From assembly GCF_026343185.1 (NCBI RefSeq), contig NZ_JAPEMA010000001.1:1054001-1118000 (forward strand): 64,000 bases of DNA, written 5' to 3'. This document shows, one piece after another, positions 34,571-45,295 of this stretch; position 1 is the stretch's first letter, and every line of letters starts with the position of its first letter. Below the pieces are notes generated by a model. It was given only the letters and a program-made list of their open reading frames with translations. It had not been told where the DNA came from and searched no databases. The stretch comes from Streptomyces sp. NBC_00091. Its GTDB lineage: Bacteria > Actinomycetota > Actinomycetes > Streptomycetales > Streptomycetaceae. The position numbers and the translations under genes were made by a program.

Positions 34571-36557
34571 TCGGTCGCATTCCCGTGCTGGACGTCCGCC
34601 CCGCCGTCGACTGCGGCGCCAGACCCGCCAAGGCGGTCGTGGACGAGGTCTTCGAGATCTCGGCCACCGTTTTCCGGGAGGGCCACGACGCCGTCTCCGC
34701 CCATGTCGTACTGCGGGACCCGAGCGGGCGGCTGCGCCCGCCGGTACCGCTGAGGGAACTCGCCCCCGGCACCGACCGGTGGGGGGCGCGGGTGTCCGCC
34801 GAGGTCGAGGGGAGGTGGACCTACACCGTCGAGGCGTGGAGCGATCCGGTCGCCACCTGGCGCGCCCATGCCGCCGTCAAGATCCCGGCGGACCTCGACA
34901 CCGGGCTGACCCTCCTCGAAGGCGCGGAGCTCTACGAGCGCGCCGCCGCGAAGGTTCCCAAACGCGACGGCCGCGAGGCCGTACTGGCCGCGGCCGACGC
35001 GATGCGCGACGAGGACCTGCCGGTCGCACAGCGGTACGCGGCCGCGCTCGCCCCGGCGGTGGACGCCGCCCTCGCGCGGCGCCCGTACCGGGAGCTGGTC
35101 ACGGCCGCCAAGGCGCTGCCCCTGATCGTCGAACGCAAGCGCGCCCTCTTCGGTTCCTGGTACGAGATGTTCCCCCGCTCGGAGGGAGCGGTGGTGGAGC
35201 CCGGCAGGGCCCCGGTCAGCGGAAACTTCCGCACCGCCGCCGAGCGGCTGCCGGCCGTCGCCGCCATGGGCTTCGACGTCGTGTACCTGCCGCCCATCCA
35301 CCCCATCGGGTCCACCTTCCGCAAGGGCCCCAACAACACGCTCTCCGCCGGCAGTTGGGACCCGGGCGTGCCCTGGGCCATCGGCTCCACGGAGGGCGGC
35401 CACGACGCCGTCCACCCCGATCTCGGCACCCTGGAGGACTTCGACGCCTTCGTCGCGCGCGCCCGCGACCTCCGCATGGAGATCGCGCTCGACTTCGCCC
35501 TCCAGTGCTCCCCCGACCACCCCTGGGTGGAGAAGCACCCGGAGTGGTTCCGCCACCGGGCCGACGGGACGATCGCGTACGCCGAGAACCCGCCGAAGAA
35601 GTACCAGGACATCTTCCCCGTCCACTTCGACACGGACATGGCAGGCATCGTCGAGGAGACGGTCCGGATCCTGCGCCACTGGATGGACCACGGCGTCCGG
35701 ATCTTCCGGGTCGACAATCCGCACACCAAGCCGGTCGTGTTCTGGCAGAAGGTGATCACGGAGATCAACAAGTCCGATCCCGACGTGATCTTCCTGGCGG
35801 AGGCCTTCACCCGGCCCGCGATGATGCGCGCGCTCGCCTCGGTCGGCTTCCAGCAGTCCTACACGTACTTCACCTGGCGCAACACCAAGGCCGAGCTGAC
35901 CGAGTACCTGACCGAGCTGTCCGGCACCCGCTCGGCCTCCGTGATGCGGCCGAACTTCTTCGTCAACACGCCCGACATCCTCCACGAGTACCTCCAGAAG
36001 GGCGGCCGGCCGGCCTTCGAGATCCGGGCGGTCCTCGCCGCCACCCTCTCCCCCACCTGGGGCGTCTACGCCGGCTACGAGCTGTGCGAGAACGAGCCGG
36101 TCCGCAAGGGCAGCGAGGAGTACCTGAACTCCGAGAAGTACGAGCTCCGGCCGCGCGACTGGGCCGCCGCCGACCGCGCGGGCACCTCGATCGCCCCGCT
36201 GATCACCACCCTGAACCGGCTGCGCCGCCGCAATCCCGCCCTCCAGCAGCTGCGCGACATCCACTTCCATCCGACCGACAACGAGCAGGTGATCGCCTAT
36301 TCGAAGCACGCCGGAGGCAGTTCCGTACTGGTGGTCGTCAACCTCGATCCGCACCACACCCAGGAGGCGACGGTCTCGTTGGACATGCCGGTACTCGGCC
36401 TCGACTGGCACGGGTCCCTCGCGGTGCGCGACGAGCTCACCGGCGAGACCTATCACTGGGGCAGGGCGAACTACGTGCGCCTGGAACCGGGCCGTACGCC
36501 CGCGCACGTCCTGGCCGCCCTGCGACCGTCCCCGCCCACCGGAGGGTCACCCACCGC

Positions 36558-36561
<4 letters not shown>
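34567..36561 (+). CDS. glgE: Alpha-1,4-glucan:maltose-1-phosphate maltosyltransferase
   Basis: About 664 aa, GH13_3 family. It begins [42 protein letters not shown], the N-terminal beta-domain of GlgE. The catalytic nucleophile is in [12 protein letters not shown] (D383 counting from this ATG) and the acid in FLAEAFTRP (E412). Their 29-residue spacing agrees with what I recall for S. coelicolor GlgE (D394/E423). It extends alpha-glucan with maltose from maltose-1-phosphate, releasing phosphate. It is translationally coupled to treS (ATGA). The start is uncertain because a well-signalled ATG at 34445 is in a different frame. Confidence 0.93.
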
Positions 36562-38264
<1,703 letters not shown>

Positions 38265-38272
38265 CGGGCCGA

Positions 38273-38316
38273 GTACGGGGCGGGCACTCCATTGGGTCAA
38301 TGGCCCGCCCCTGTAC
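38273..38316 (+). terminator. Intercistronic hairpin between treS and pep2
   Basis: GTACGGGGCGGGC (38273-38285) pairs with GCCCGCCCCTGTAC (38303-38316) with one bulge. Inside lies CCATTG-GGT-CAATGG (38289-38303), itself a perfect inverted repeat sharing its last G with the outer arm. It is 9 bases after the treS stop and about 100 bases before pep2. It may partly terminate transcription, stabilise the upstream mRNA, or mark the end of the glgE-treS unit with pep2-glgB having its own promoter. Confidence 0.6.
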
Positions 38317-38418
38317 GGATCATCCTGACCCGACACTCGCACTTACCGGAGAAGCAACTGCCGCACATCCGGGACACTCTGCGCATTCTGTGACGGCCCG
38401 GGGAAAGGACGCGACGCC

Positions 38419-39876
38419 ATGTCGGAGGCTGCATCCGCCCGGAGCCGGCTGACGGCCGACCGGGCCACCGGGGCCACGGGAACCACCGGGACCGCCGTAC
38501 TGGAACCGATGCTGCGGGACTGGCTGCCCGCACAACGCTGGTTCGCCGGCAAGGGGCGCCGGATCGGCCGCATCGAGGCCGTCTCGGTCGCCGAACTGCT
38601 GCCGCCGGGCTCCGCCCCCGGACTGCTGCACCTGCTGCTCGACGTGGACGGGGACTGCTACCAACTGCTCCTGGGCATCCGCCCGTCCCCGCTGCCGCCC
38701 GCCCTCGCGCCCGCGCTGATCGGGCACGCCCCGGCCGGCCCGTACGCGGGCAGGGCCGTGTACGAGGCGCTGGGCGACCCCCGGCTGGCCTCCCTGCTGC
38801 TGGAGCGGCTGCGCGCCCCCGGGGTGCTGGGCCCGCTCCGCTTCGACCGGGACCCGGACACGCCCGTCCCGGCCGGGCTCGCGCCCCGGCCGCTGTCCGG
38901 GGAACAGACCAACTCATCCCTGATCTACGGGGATTCGTACATCCTGAAGGTGTTCCGCCGGGTCGGCCCCGGGGTCAACCCGGACCTGGAGCTGCCGCGC
39001 GCCCTGGCCGCCGCCGGCTGCGCCCGCGTGCCCGCCCCGGTCGCCTGGTACGAGGCCGAGCTGGCCGGTGGAGAACCGTTGACCCTGGGCGTCCTCCAGC
39101 CCTACCTGCGCGGCTCCGACGACGGCTGGCAGCTGGCCCTGCGCAGACTCGGGGCCGGGGCGGACTTCACCGCCGAGGCGCACGCGCTGGGCCGGGCCAC
39201 CGCCGAGGTGCACAGCGCGCTGGCGGCCGCCCTGCCCACCCTGGCCCTGGGCCCCGAGCAGACCGCCCGGCTCGCCGCCGGGATGACCGCCCGGCTGGCC
39301 GCCACCTGCCGCGAGGTCCCCGCGCTGCGGGCCTACGAGGCGGGGCTGCGCGGCGCCTTCGACGCGCTGGCCGCCTCCCGGGGGGCCGGGGTGCCCGCGC
39401 AGCGCATCCACGGGGACCTGCACCTGGGCCAGACCCTGCGCACCGCCGACGGCAGCTGGGCGCTGATCGACTTCGAGGGGGAGCCGGCCCGGCCGCTGGC
39501 CGACCGCCGCCGTCCCGAACCGGCGGTGCGCGACATCGCCGGGATACTGCGCTCCTTCGACTACGCCGCCCGCTCGCACCGGCCGTTCGCCCCCGCCTGG
39601 GCGGACGCCTGCCGGACCGCGTTCTGCGAGGGCTACGCCCGTACCACCGGCCGCGACCCGCGCGAGGACCCGGTCCTGCTGCGGGCGTACGAGACCGACA
39701 AGGCGGTGTACGAGGCCCGGTACGAGTCCCGGCACCGCCCCGACTGGCTGCACGTCCCGATGGCGGCGATCCGCCGCCTGTCGCAGCCCCAGCGTCCCGC
39801 CCACCGCATGCCCCCGCCGGTCCCCGGCACCACCCCCACCCCCCACCCGAAGCCCCCGAGGAGGCCGCTCGCGTGA
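38419..39876 (+). CDS. pep2: Maltokinase Pep2
   Basis: 485 aa. N-terminal cap [22 protein letters not shown] is characteristic of actinobacterial maltokinases. The kinase core has [23 protein letters not shown] (ATP-binding Lys), the catalytic [11 protein letters not shown] (Asp in the HGD motif) and [16 protein letters not shown] (metal-binding Asp). It phosphorylates maltose with ATP to maltose-1-phosphate, the donor for GlgE. Its GTGA overlap with glgB indicates translational coupling. The start is the ATG at 38419. The C-terminal tail is Pro-rich. Confidence 0.93.
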   Translation: MSEAASARSRLTADRATGATGTTGTAVLEPMLRDWLPAQRWFAGKGRRIGRIEAVSVAELLPPGSAPGLLHLLLDVDGDCYQLLLGIRPSPLPPALAPALIGHAPAGPYAGRAVYEALGDPRLASLLLERLRAPGVLGPLRFDRDPDTPVPAGLAPRPLSGEQTNSSLIYGDSYILKVFRRVGPGVNPDLELPRALAAAGCARVPAPVAWYEAELAGGEPLTLGVLQPYLRGSDDGWQLALRRLGAGADFTAEAHALGRATAEVHSALAAALPTLALGPEQTARLAAGMTARLAATCREVPALRAYEAGLRGAFDALAASRGAGVPAQRIHGDLHLGQTLRTADGSWALIDFEGEPARPLADRRRPEPAVRDIAGILRSFDYAARSHRPFAPAWADACRTAFCEGYARTTGRDPREDPVLLRAYETDKAVYEARYESRHRPDWLHVPMAAIRRLSQPQRPAHRMPPPVPGTTPTPHPKPPRRPLA

Positions 39877-42179
39877 GCGCCGCACGACAGCCGTCACCGA
39901 CCGTCCGCGAGGAAGCCGCAGCCGCAGCCGCACCCGAGTCCGCCAAACGGCCCCGACCGCCCGTACCGCGGGGGGCCAAGGCCCGCCGGGCCGCCCCACC
40001 GCACGGGGTCCGGCCGGCCCCCGCGCTGGGCGCGGAGGAGCGGGCCCGGCTGCTGGAGGGCCGCCACCACGACCCGCACGGGGTGCTGGGGGCCCGCACC
40101 CAGCGGGGCGGGGTCGCCTTCCGGGTGCTGCGCCCGTACGCGAAGGCCGTCACGATCGTGGCCAAGGGGCTGCGGGCCGAGCTCTTCGACGACGGGGACG
40201 GGCTGTTCTCCGGGCTGCTGCCGCTGACCGGGGTGCCGGACTACCGGCTGCTGGTGACGTACGACAGCGACGAGGTCGAGGTCCACGACCCGTACCGGTT
40301 CCTGCCGGCGCTCGGGGAGCTGGACCTGCACCTGATCGGCGAGGGCAGACACGAGGAGCTGTGGACGGCGCTGGGCGCCCGGCCGATGGAGCACCAGGGC
40401 GTGGCCGGCACCCGGTTCACGGTGTGGGCGCCGAACGCGCGGGGGGTGCGGGTCACCGGGGACTTCTCGTACTGGGACTCGGTGGCCTACCCGATGCGCT
40501 CGCTCGGCGCGAGCGGGGTGTGGGAGTTGTTCCTGCCCGGAGTCGGCGAGGGCGCCCTGTACAAGTACGACATCACACGCCCGGACGGCAGCCACACCCT
40601 GCGCGCCGACCCGATGGCGCAGTACGCGGAGGTCCCGCCGGCCAACGCCTCGGTGGTGACCGCCTCGCGGTTCGTGTGGCAGGACGCGGAGTGGATGGCC
40701 ACGCGCGCGGCGCGTCCGGCGCACCAGGCGCCGTTCTCGGTGTACGAGCTGCACCTGGCGTCCTGGCGGCCGGGGCTCTCGTACCGGCAGCTGGCCGACC
40801 AGCTGCCGGCGTACGTGAAGGAGCTCGGGTTCACGCACGTGGAGTTCATGCCGGTCGCCGAGCACCCCTTCGGCGGTTCCTGGGGCTACCAGGTCACCGG
40901 TTTCTACGCGCCGACCTCGCGGATGGGCACCCCGGACGACTTCCGCCTCCTCGTGGACTCGCTGCACCGGGCCGGGATCGGGGTGATCGTCGACTGGGTG
41001 CCCGCGCACTTCCCGCGCGACGACTGGGCGCTCGCCGAGTTCGACGGCCGGCCGCTGTACGAGCACCAGGATCCGCGGCGGGCCGCGCACCCGGACTGGG
41101 GGACGCTGGAGTTCGACTACGGGCGCAAGGAGGTCCGTAACTTCCTCGTCGCCAACGCCGTGTACTGGTGCCAGGAGTTCCATGTGGACGGGCTGCGCGT
41201 GGACGCCGTGGCCTCGATGCTGTACCTGGACTACTCGCGCGGCGAGGGCGACTGGTCGCCGAACGAGCACGGCGGGCGGGAGGACCTGGACGCGGTGGCG
41301 CTGCTCCAGGAGATGAACGCGACGGTGTACCGGCGCTGCCCGGGGGTGGTGACGATCGCGGAGGAGTCCACGGCCTGGGAGGGGGTCACGCGGCCCACGG
41401 ACGCGGGCGGGCTGGGCTTCGGGCTGAAGTGGAACATGGGCTGGATGCACGACACCCTGCGGTACGTGTCGAAGGAGCCGGTGCACCGCAAGTACCACCA
41501 CCACGACATGACCTTCGGGATGGTGTACGCCTTCAGCGAGAACTACGTGCTGCCGATCTCGCACGACGAGGTGGTGCACGGCAAGCGCTCGCTGGTGTCG
41601 AAGATGCCGGGCGACTGGTGGCAGCAGCGGGCCACGCACCGCGCGTACCTGGGCTTCATGTGGGCCCATCCGGGCAAGCAACTGCTCTTCATGGGGCAGG
41701 AGTTCGCACAGGGCTCGGAGTGGTCGGAGAGCTACGGGCCGGACTGGTGGCTGCTGGACTCCTCGTATCCGGCGGCCGGTGACCACCGGGGGGTACGGGA
41801 CCTCGTGCGCGACCTGAACCGCACGTACGCGGCGGCTCCCGCGCTGTGGGAGCGGGACACGGTCCCGGAGGGCTTCGGGTGGGTAGAGGCGGACGCCGCG
41901 GAGGACAACGTGTTCGCCTTCCTGCGGTACGCGCAGGACGGTTCGCAGCTGCTGTGCGTGTCGAACTTCTCCCCGGTGGTGCGGCACGGCTACCGGATCG
42001 GGGTGCCGGAGGAGGTTCCGCTGTGGCGGGAGGTCCTCAACACGGACCTGGAGGCGTACGGCGGGAGCGGCGTCCACCACGGCCGGCCGCTGAAGCCCGA
42101 GCCGGTTCCGGCGCAGGGGCGTGCGGCGAGCCTGCGGATGACGCTCCCGCCGATGGCGACGGTCTGGCTCAGGCCGTGA
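39873..42179 (+). CDS. glgB: 1,4-alpha-glucan branching enzyme
   Basis: 768 aa. N-terminal Pro/Ala-rich lead, two CBM48-like modules ([15 protein letters not shown] and [24 protein letters not shown]), then the GH13 core. The nucleophile is in [19 protein letters not shown] (D444) and the acid in [15 protein letters not shown] (E497); the third acid is in [10 protein letters not shown]. It introduces alpha-1,6 branches into the glucan made by GlgE. The start is a GTG overlapping the pep2 stop. Its last 11 bases overlap the convergent thioredoxin gene. Confidence 0.95.
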   Translation: MSAARQPSPTVREEAAAAAAPESAKRPRPPVPRGAKARRAAPPHGVRPAPALGAEERARLLEGRHHDPHGVLGARTQRGGVAFRVLRPYAKAVTIVAKGLRAELFDDGDGLFSGLLPLTGVPDYRLLVTYDSDEVEVHDPYRFLPALGELDLHLIGEGRHEELWTALGARPMEHQGVAGTRFTVWAPNARGVRVTGDFSYWDSVAYPMRSLGASGVWELFLPGVGEGALYKYDITRPDGSHTLRADPMAQYAEVPPANASVVTASRFVWQDAEWMATRAARPAHQAPFSVYELHLASWRPGLSYRQLADQLPAYVKELGFTHVEFMPVAEHPFGGSWGYQVTGFYAPTSRMGTPDDFRLLVDSLHRAGIGVIVDWVPAHFPRDDWALAEFDGRPLYEHQDPRRAAHPDWGTLEFDYGRKEVRNFLVANAVYWCQEFHVDGLRVDAVASMLYLDYSRGEGDWSPNEHGGREDLDAVALLQEMNATVYRRCPGVVTIAEESTAWEGVTRPTDAGGLGFGLKWNMGWMHDTLRYVSKEPVHRKYHHHDMTFGMVYAFSENYVLPISHDEVVHGKRSLVSKMPGDWWQQRATHRAYLGFMWAHPGKQLLFMGQEFAQGSEWSESYGPDWWLLDSSYPAAGDHRGVRDLVRDLNRTYAAAPALWERDTVPEGFGWVEADAAEDNVFAFLRYAQDGSQLLCVSNFSPVVRHGYRIGVPEEVPLWREVLNTDLEAYGGSGVHHGRPLKPEPVPAQGRAASLRMTLPPMATVWLRP

Positions 42180-42513
42180 CCAGGGCCTCGTCCAGCTCCT
42201 GAAGGAGCCGGCGCTTGGCGCGGGCCCCGACGATCTGCCGGACGGGCTCGCCGTCTCGGAAGACGAACATGGTCGGCATGGACAGCACCCCGTAGCGCGT
42301 GACGGCCTCGGGGTTGCTGTCCGCGTCGATCTGGACGACCTTGAGGCGGTCGGCCCGCTCGGCGGCGACCGCGGAGAGCACCGGGGCGAGCTGACGGCAG
42401 GGGCCGCACCAGTCCGCGGTGAACTCCACCAGCACGTGCCGCCCCCGCTCGGCCAGTACCTCCGTCGCGAAGTCCGCGTCGGTCACTTCCGCCACACCCC
42501 GTGCGTGGATCAT
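42169..42513 (-). CDS. trxA: Thioredoxin
   Basis: 114 aa. Classical thioredoxin with the W35-C36-G-P-C39 active site, the cis-proline loop ([12 protein letters not shown]) and the KxxL ending. It reduces protein disulfides in the cytoplasm with thioredoxin reductase. It is co-directional with, and 40 bases downstream of, a MerR-type regulator gene, so it is probably controlled by that protein. The start is the ATG at 42513. It overlaps the 3' end of glgB tail to tail. Confidence 0.93.
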   Translation of the reverse strand: MIHARGVAEVTDADFATEVLAERGRHVLVEFTADWCGPCRQLAPVLSAVAAERADRLKVVQIDADSNPEAVTRYGVLSMPTMFVFRDGEPVRQIVGARAKRRLLQELDEALVTA

Positions 42514-42553
42514 GTGGTTCCCCTCTCGTCCCTCATGGCTCGTGGCTCATGGC

Positions 42554-42946
42554 TCATCCGGTCATTTCGCAGCGCGGCGCGGCCGCTTCGCCGGCGGCCT
42601 CCTCGGCCGCGGCCAGCTGGTGCGCGACCTGCTCGCGCACGTCGGCCAGCTGGCCGATCAGGCCGTCCAGCTCGGCGAGCTTGCGGCGGTACACGGCGAG
42701 CGAGGCCGGGCAGGAGTCCCCGGCCGGGTGGCCGGCGCGCAGGCAGTCGACGAACGGCCGGGTCTCCTCCAGCTCGAAGCCGAAGTCCTGGAGGGTCCGG
42801 ATCTGGCGCAGGAGGCGCAGGTCGTCCTCGTCGTAGTCGCGGTAGCCGTTGCCGGTCCGCCGGGCCGCGAGCAGCCCGCGTGACTCGTAGTACCTGAGCG
42901 TCCGGGTGCTGGTCCCGGCCCGCTTCGCCAGTTCGCCGATGCGCAT
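42554..42946 (-). CDS. MerR-family transcriptional regulator
   Basis: 130 aa. N-terminal winged helix MRIGELAKRAGTSTRTLRYYESRGLL with YRDYDEDDLRLLRQI, then a long dimerisation helix (RRKLAELDGLIGQLADVREQV). Two cysteines bracket a His in the sensor region (FVDCLRAGHPAGDSCPAS), and a third Cys is near the end (APRCEMTG), which suggests metal or redox sensing. MerR proteins activate promoters with wide -35/-10 spacing by untwisting the DNA. The pairing with trxA suggests an oxidative or thiol stimulus. A perfect inverted repeat at 42961-42980 just upstream is the likely binding site. Confidence 0.9.
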   Translation of the reverse strand: MRIGELAKRAGTSTRTLRYYESRGLLAARRTGNGYRDYDEDDLRLLRQIRTLQDFGFELEETRPFVDCLRAGHPAGDSCPASLAVYRRKLAELDGLIGQLADVREQVAHQLAAAEEAAGEAAAPRCEMTG

Positions 42947-42952
42947 GGACCG

Positions 42953-42980
42953 ACCGTATTCCTTGACGCCGACGTCAAGG
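42953..42980 (-). promoter_or_regulatory. Leaderless merR-trxA promoter and operator
   Basis: CCTTGACG (42961-42968) and CGTCAAGG (42973-42980) form a perfect 8-bp inverted repeat with 4 bases between, ending two bases before the -10 box TACGGT (42953-42958, minus strand). The -10 box ends 6 bases before the merR ATG. An inverted repeat next to the -10 with a start-proximal -10 fits MerR autoregulation and a leaderless transcript. The TTGACG inside the arm is only 14 bases from the -10, so the real -35 is uncertain. Confidence 0.6.
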
Positions 42981-43203
42981 GAAGGGGAGGAGTTCGCGCA
43001 GTGTTCGGGGGCCCTCGCTACCCCCGTATGCGAGGGCCCCGGTATGGATCACGTATGGCGCGGGCGCCCGGTTCAATCCTTGTGACGGGGATCACTCGAC
43101 GGGCTTTCCGGGGCACCTGAAATGGAGTGGCCAAATCCGTACGCTGTAAATGGATCTTCCCACGATCCGATTACCGGACAGTCGCCGGGAAAACCGCCCA
43201 AAG

Positions 43204-43238
43204 TCATGAACTCCATAGGACTTTCCTACGAGTTATGA
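43204..43238. promoter_or_regulatory. Long interrupted inverted repeat upstream of the XRE gene
   Basis: Centred on CTT at 43221-43223: TAGGA pairs with TCCTA, AACTC with GAGTT and TCAT with ATGA, interrupted by a small internal loop and a one-base bulge (14 pairs in total). It is AT-rich and lies 56-90 bases before the XRE-type gene start. The rest of the 42947-43293 gap shows only a GGATC/GATCC pair (43152-43168) and the merR operator. Confidence 0.45.
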
Positions 43239-43280
43239 GCTTGTTTGAACGGTCTGTAGTCGTTACGCCTTGGCCACTTC

Positions 43281-43286
43281 TACCGT
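43281..43286 (+). promoter_or_regulatory. Candidate -10 box, leaderless XRE-type gene
   Basis: TACCGT ends 7 bases before the GTG at 43294. A weak -35-like TAGTCG is 18 bases upstream. No ribosome site precedes the GTG. The same spacing is seen at the HD, merR and tetR genes of this window. Confidence 0.4.
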
Positions 43287-43293
43287 GTGCCCT

Positions 43294-43977
43294 GTGCACT
43301 CCAGCCCCCCTTTCAATGCCCCCGCCGCGCGTCGCCTGCGCGCGGCCCTGGGCATGGCCCCCGGTCATGTCGCCTACGGCCTCCGGGCCCAGTACGGACT
43401 GCTCGTCGCACCAGAGACCGTGATGGCCTGGGAGCGGGGCGAGCTGTCGCCCAGCTCCGCCGAGCTCACGGCGCTGGCCGGCGTGCTCTGGTGCTCCCCC
43501 GGGGAGCTGCTCGCCGAGCCCGTCACCCTGCGGGAACACCGCATCGCCCGGGGCATGGACCCCGAGGACCTGGCCCGCCGGATCGGGGTGGAGGCGAACG
43601 CGTACCGGAAGATGGAGGACACCGGGCGCTGGAAGGGCAACGAGCGCCAGTCCGCCGCCCTCGCCTCGGTGCTCGGCCTGACCCTCGCGCAGTTCGTGAC
43701 GGTGACCGGCAAGCAGGCAGAACTCGCCGACCTGCTGCGCAGCGCGGTGACCACCCGCTGGCAGGCGTACGTGAAACCGCTGGGCAAGCTGCTTCCGGTG
43801 CCCAAGGCCCACCTGGAGCGGATCCTGGAACTCCTCCACAACGACTACCAGTCGCGGATGGTGGCCACCCTCAGCTGGGGCGGCGCCGAGGGCACGGCCG
43901 GGACCGGGGACTCGGGCCGGGAGTTCCTCCACGGGATCACCGACCGGTTCTGGGCCCTGTCCGGCGGTGCGGGATAG
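43294..43977 (+). CDS. XRE-type helix-turn-helix regulator
   Basis: About 227 aa. Two HTH-like units are visible: AARRLRAALGMAPGHVAYGLRAQYGLLVAPETVMAWERGE (about 9-48) and LREHRIARGMDPEDLARRIGVEANAYRKME (about 76-105). The rest is helical. Such regulators are common in Streptomyces; target genes cannot be told from sequence. The GTG at 43294 was chosen since a -10 box lies 7 bases before it; a TTG at 43270 and a GTG at 43285 are alternatives within the promoter. It converges on pfkA, with 23 bases between the stops. Confidence 0.8.
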   Translation: MHSSPPFNAPAARRLRAALGMAPGHVAYGLRAQYGLLVAPETVMAWERGELSPSSAELTALAGVLWCSPGELLAEPVTLREHRIARGMDPEDLARRIGVEANAYRKMEDTGRWKGNERQSAALASVLGLTLAQFVTVTGKQAELADLLRSAVTTRWQAYVKPLGKLLPVPKAHLERILELLHNDYQSRMVATLSWGGAEGTAGTGDSGREFLHGITDRFWALSGGAG

Positions 43978-44000
43978 GACAGACCGGGCCGTAGGGCCGG

Positions 44001-45026
44001 TCAGAAGACCGACTCGGCCTCGTACATCCGGTTCTCGGGGACCGTCTTCAGCTCGGTGGTCGCCGCGGCCAGCGGGGCCATCACGATGTCGGTGCCGCGC
44101 AGGGCGGTCATGTTGCCGAATTCCCCGCGGTGCACGGCCTCGACGGCGTGCCAGCCGAAGCGGGTGGCCAGGACGCGGTCGTACGCGGTCGGCACGCCGC
44201 CGCGCTGGACGTGGCCGAGGATGACCGGGCGGGCCTCCTTGCCGAGGCGGTGCTCCAGCTCGATGGCCAGGCGGTTGCCGATGCCGGCGAAGCGCTCGTG
44301 ACCGTACTGGTCGATGGCGCCCTTCTCGTACGGCATGGAGCCCTCGGCGGGGTGCGCGCCCTCGGCGACGCAGATGACGGCGAACTTCTTGCCGCGGGCG
44401 AATCGTTCCTCCACCATCTTCACCAGGGCGTCCACCTCGAAGGGGCGCTCCGGCAGGCAGATCCCGTGGGCGCCGCCGGCCATGCCGGACTCCAGGGCGA
44501 TCCAGCCCGCGTGGCGGCCCATGACCTCGACGACCATCACGCGCTGGTGCGACTCGGCGGTGGTCTTGAGGCGGTCGATGGCCTCGGTGGCGACCATGAC
44601 GGCGGTGTCGAAGCCGAAGGTGCGGTCGGTGGAGGAGATGTCGTTGTCGATGGTCTTCGGTACGCCGACGACCGGCATCCCGGCGTCCGAGAGCATCCGG
44701 GCGGCCGTCAGGGTGCCCTCGCCGCCGATCGGGATCAGCGCGTCGATTCCGTACCGCTTCGCCAACTCGTGCGCGTTCTCGGCGGCTTCGTGCAGCCGGG
44801 CGCGCTCCATGCGCGCCGAGCCGAGGATCGTGCCGCCGCGGGCGAGAATGCCGCTGACGGCATTGATGTCGAGGGGGCGGTAGTGGCCGTCGAGGAGGCC
44901 CTTGAAGCCGTCCTCGAAGCCGATGACCTCGTCCCCGTGTCCGACCAGGGCCCGGTGTACGACCGACCGGATGACAGCGTTCAGGCCCGGGCAGTCGCCG
45001 CCTGCGGTGAGAACTCCGATACGCAT
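44001..45026 (-). CDS. pfkA: 6-phosphofructokinase
   Basis: 341 aa. TAGGDCPGLNAVIR is the phosphate loop; GGEGT at 101-105 and PKTIDNDI (K124, catalytic Asp in DND) form the active site; EVMGRHAGWIAL binds fructose-6-phosphate. Gly104 is the residue of ATP-dependent enzymes (Asp in pyrophosphate-dependent ones), while Lys124 is of the pyrophosphate-dependent type. The mixture is known for actinobacterial ATP enzymes, so ATP is the likely phosphoryl donor. Glu103 replaces the usual Asp. It commits hexose phosphate to glycolysis. It diverges from pta across 269 bases. Confidence 0.95.
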   Translation of the reverse strand: MRIGVLTAGGDCPGLNAVIRSVVHRALVGHGDEVIGFEDGFKGLLDGHYRPLDINAVSGILARGGTILGSARMERARLHEAAENAHELAKRYGIDALIPIGGEGTLTAARMLSDAGMPVVGVPKTIDNDISSTDRTFGFDTAVMVATEAIDRLKTTAESHQRVMVVEVMGRHAGWIALESGMAGGAHGICLPERPFEVDALVKMVEERFARGKKFAVICVAEGAHPAEGSMPYEKGAIDQYGHERFAGIGNRLAIELEHRLGKEARPVILGHVQRGGVPTAYDRVLATRFGWHAVEAVHRGEFGNMTALRGTDIVMAPLAAATTELKTVPENRMYEAESVF

Positions 45027-45226
45027 CGTCCTGTGTCTCCTGCTCCTGGTCGTACCCGGCCGTGCGCGGGGGTGGTGCGCTCGGCCGGCCGTACAGATGT
45101 AGGGCGTATTGATGACGCCTGTCCGATTGTTCCACGTTCCGAGAGGGGCGCGCTCTCCGCGCTACTCCACCCACCAGGCCTTTCGTCCCTCCCTGAGGGG
45201 CTTTTTCCCAGGAGCGCCCTATCCAC

Positions 45227-45243
45227 TGACAGGGGTATTGTCA
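45227..45243. promoter_or_regulatory. Inverted repeat between pfkA and pta
   Basis: TGACA (45227-45231) and TGTCA (45239-45243) are 7 bases apart in the divergent pfkA/pta region (45027-45295), 53-69 bases before the pta start. A CCCTGAGGGG palindrome followed by CTTTTT lies at 45191-45205. Neither is a recognised regulator site. Confidence 0.3.
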
Positions 45244-45295
45244 AGAGGTCGAGCCCCACCAATCAGACATTCACAGCATGGGACGGAGAGCCCGC

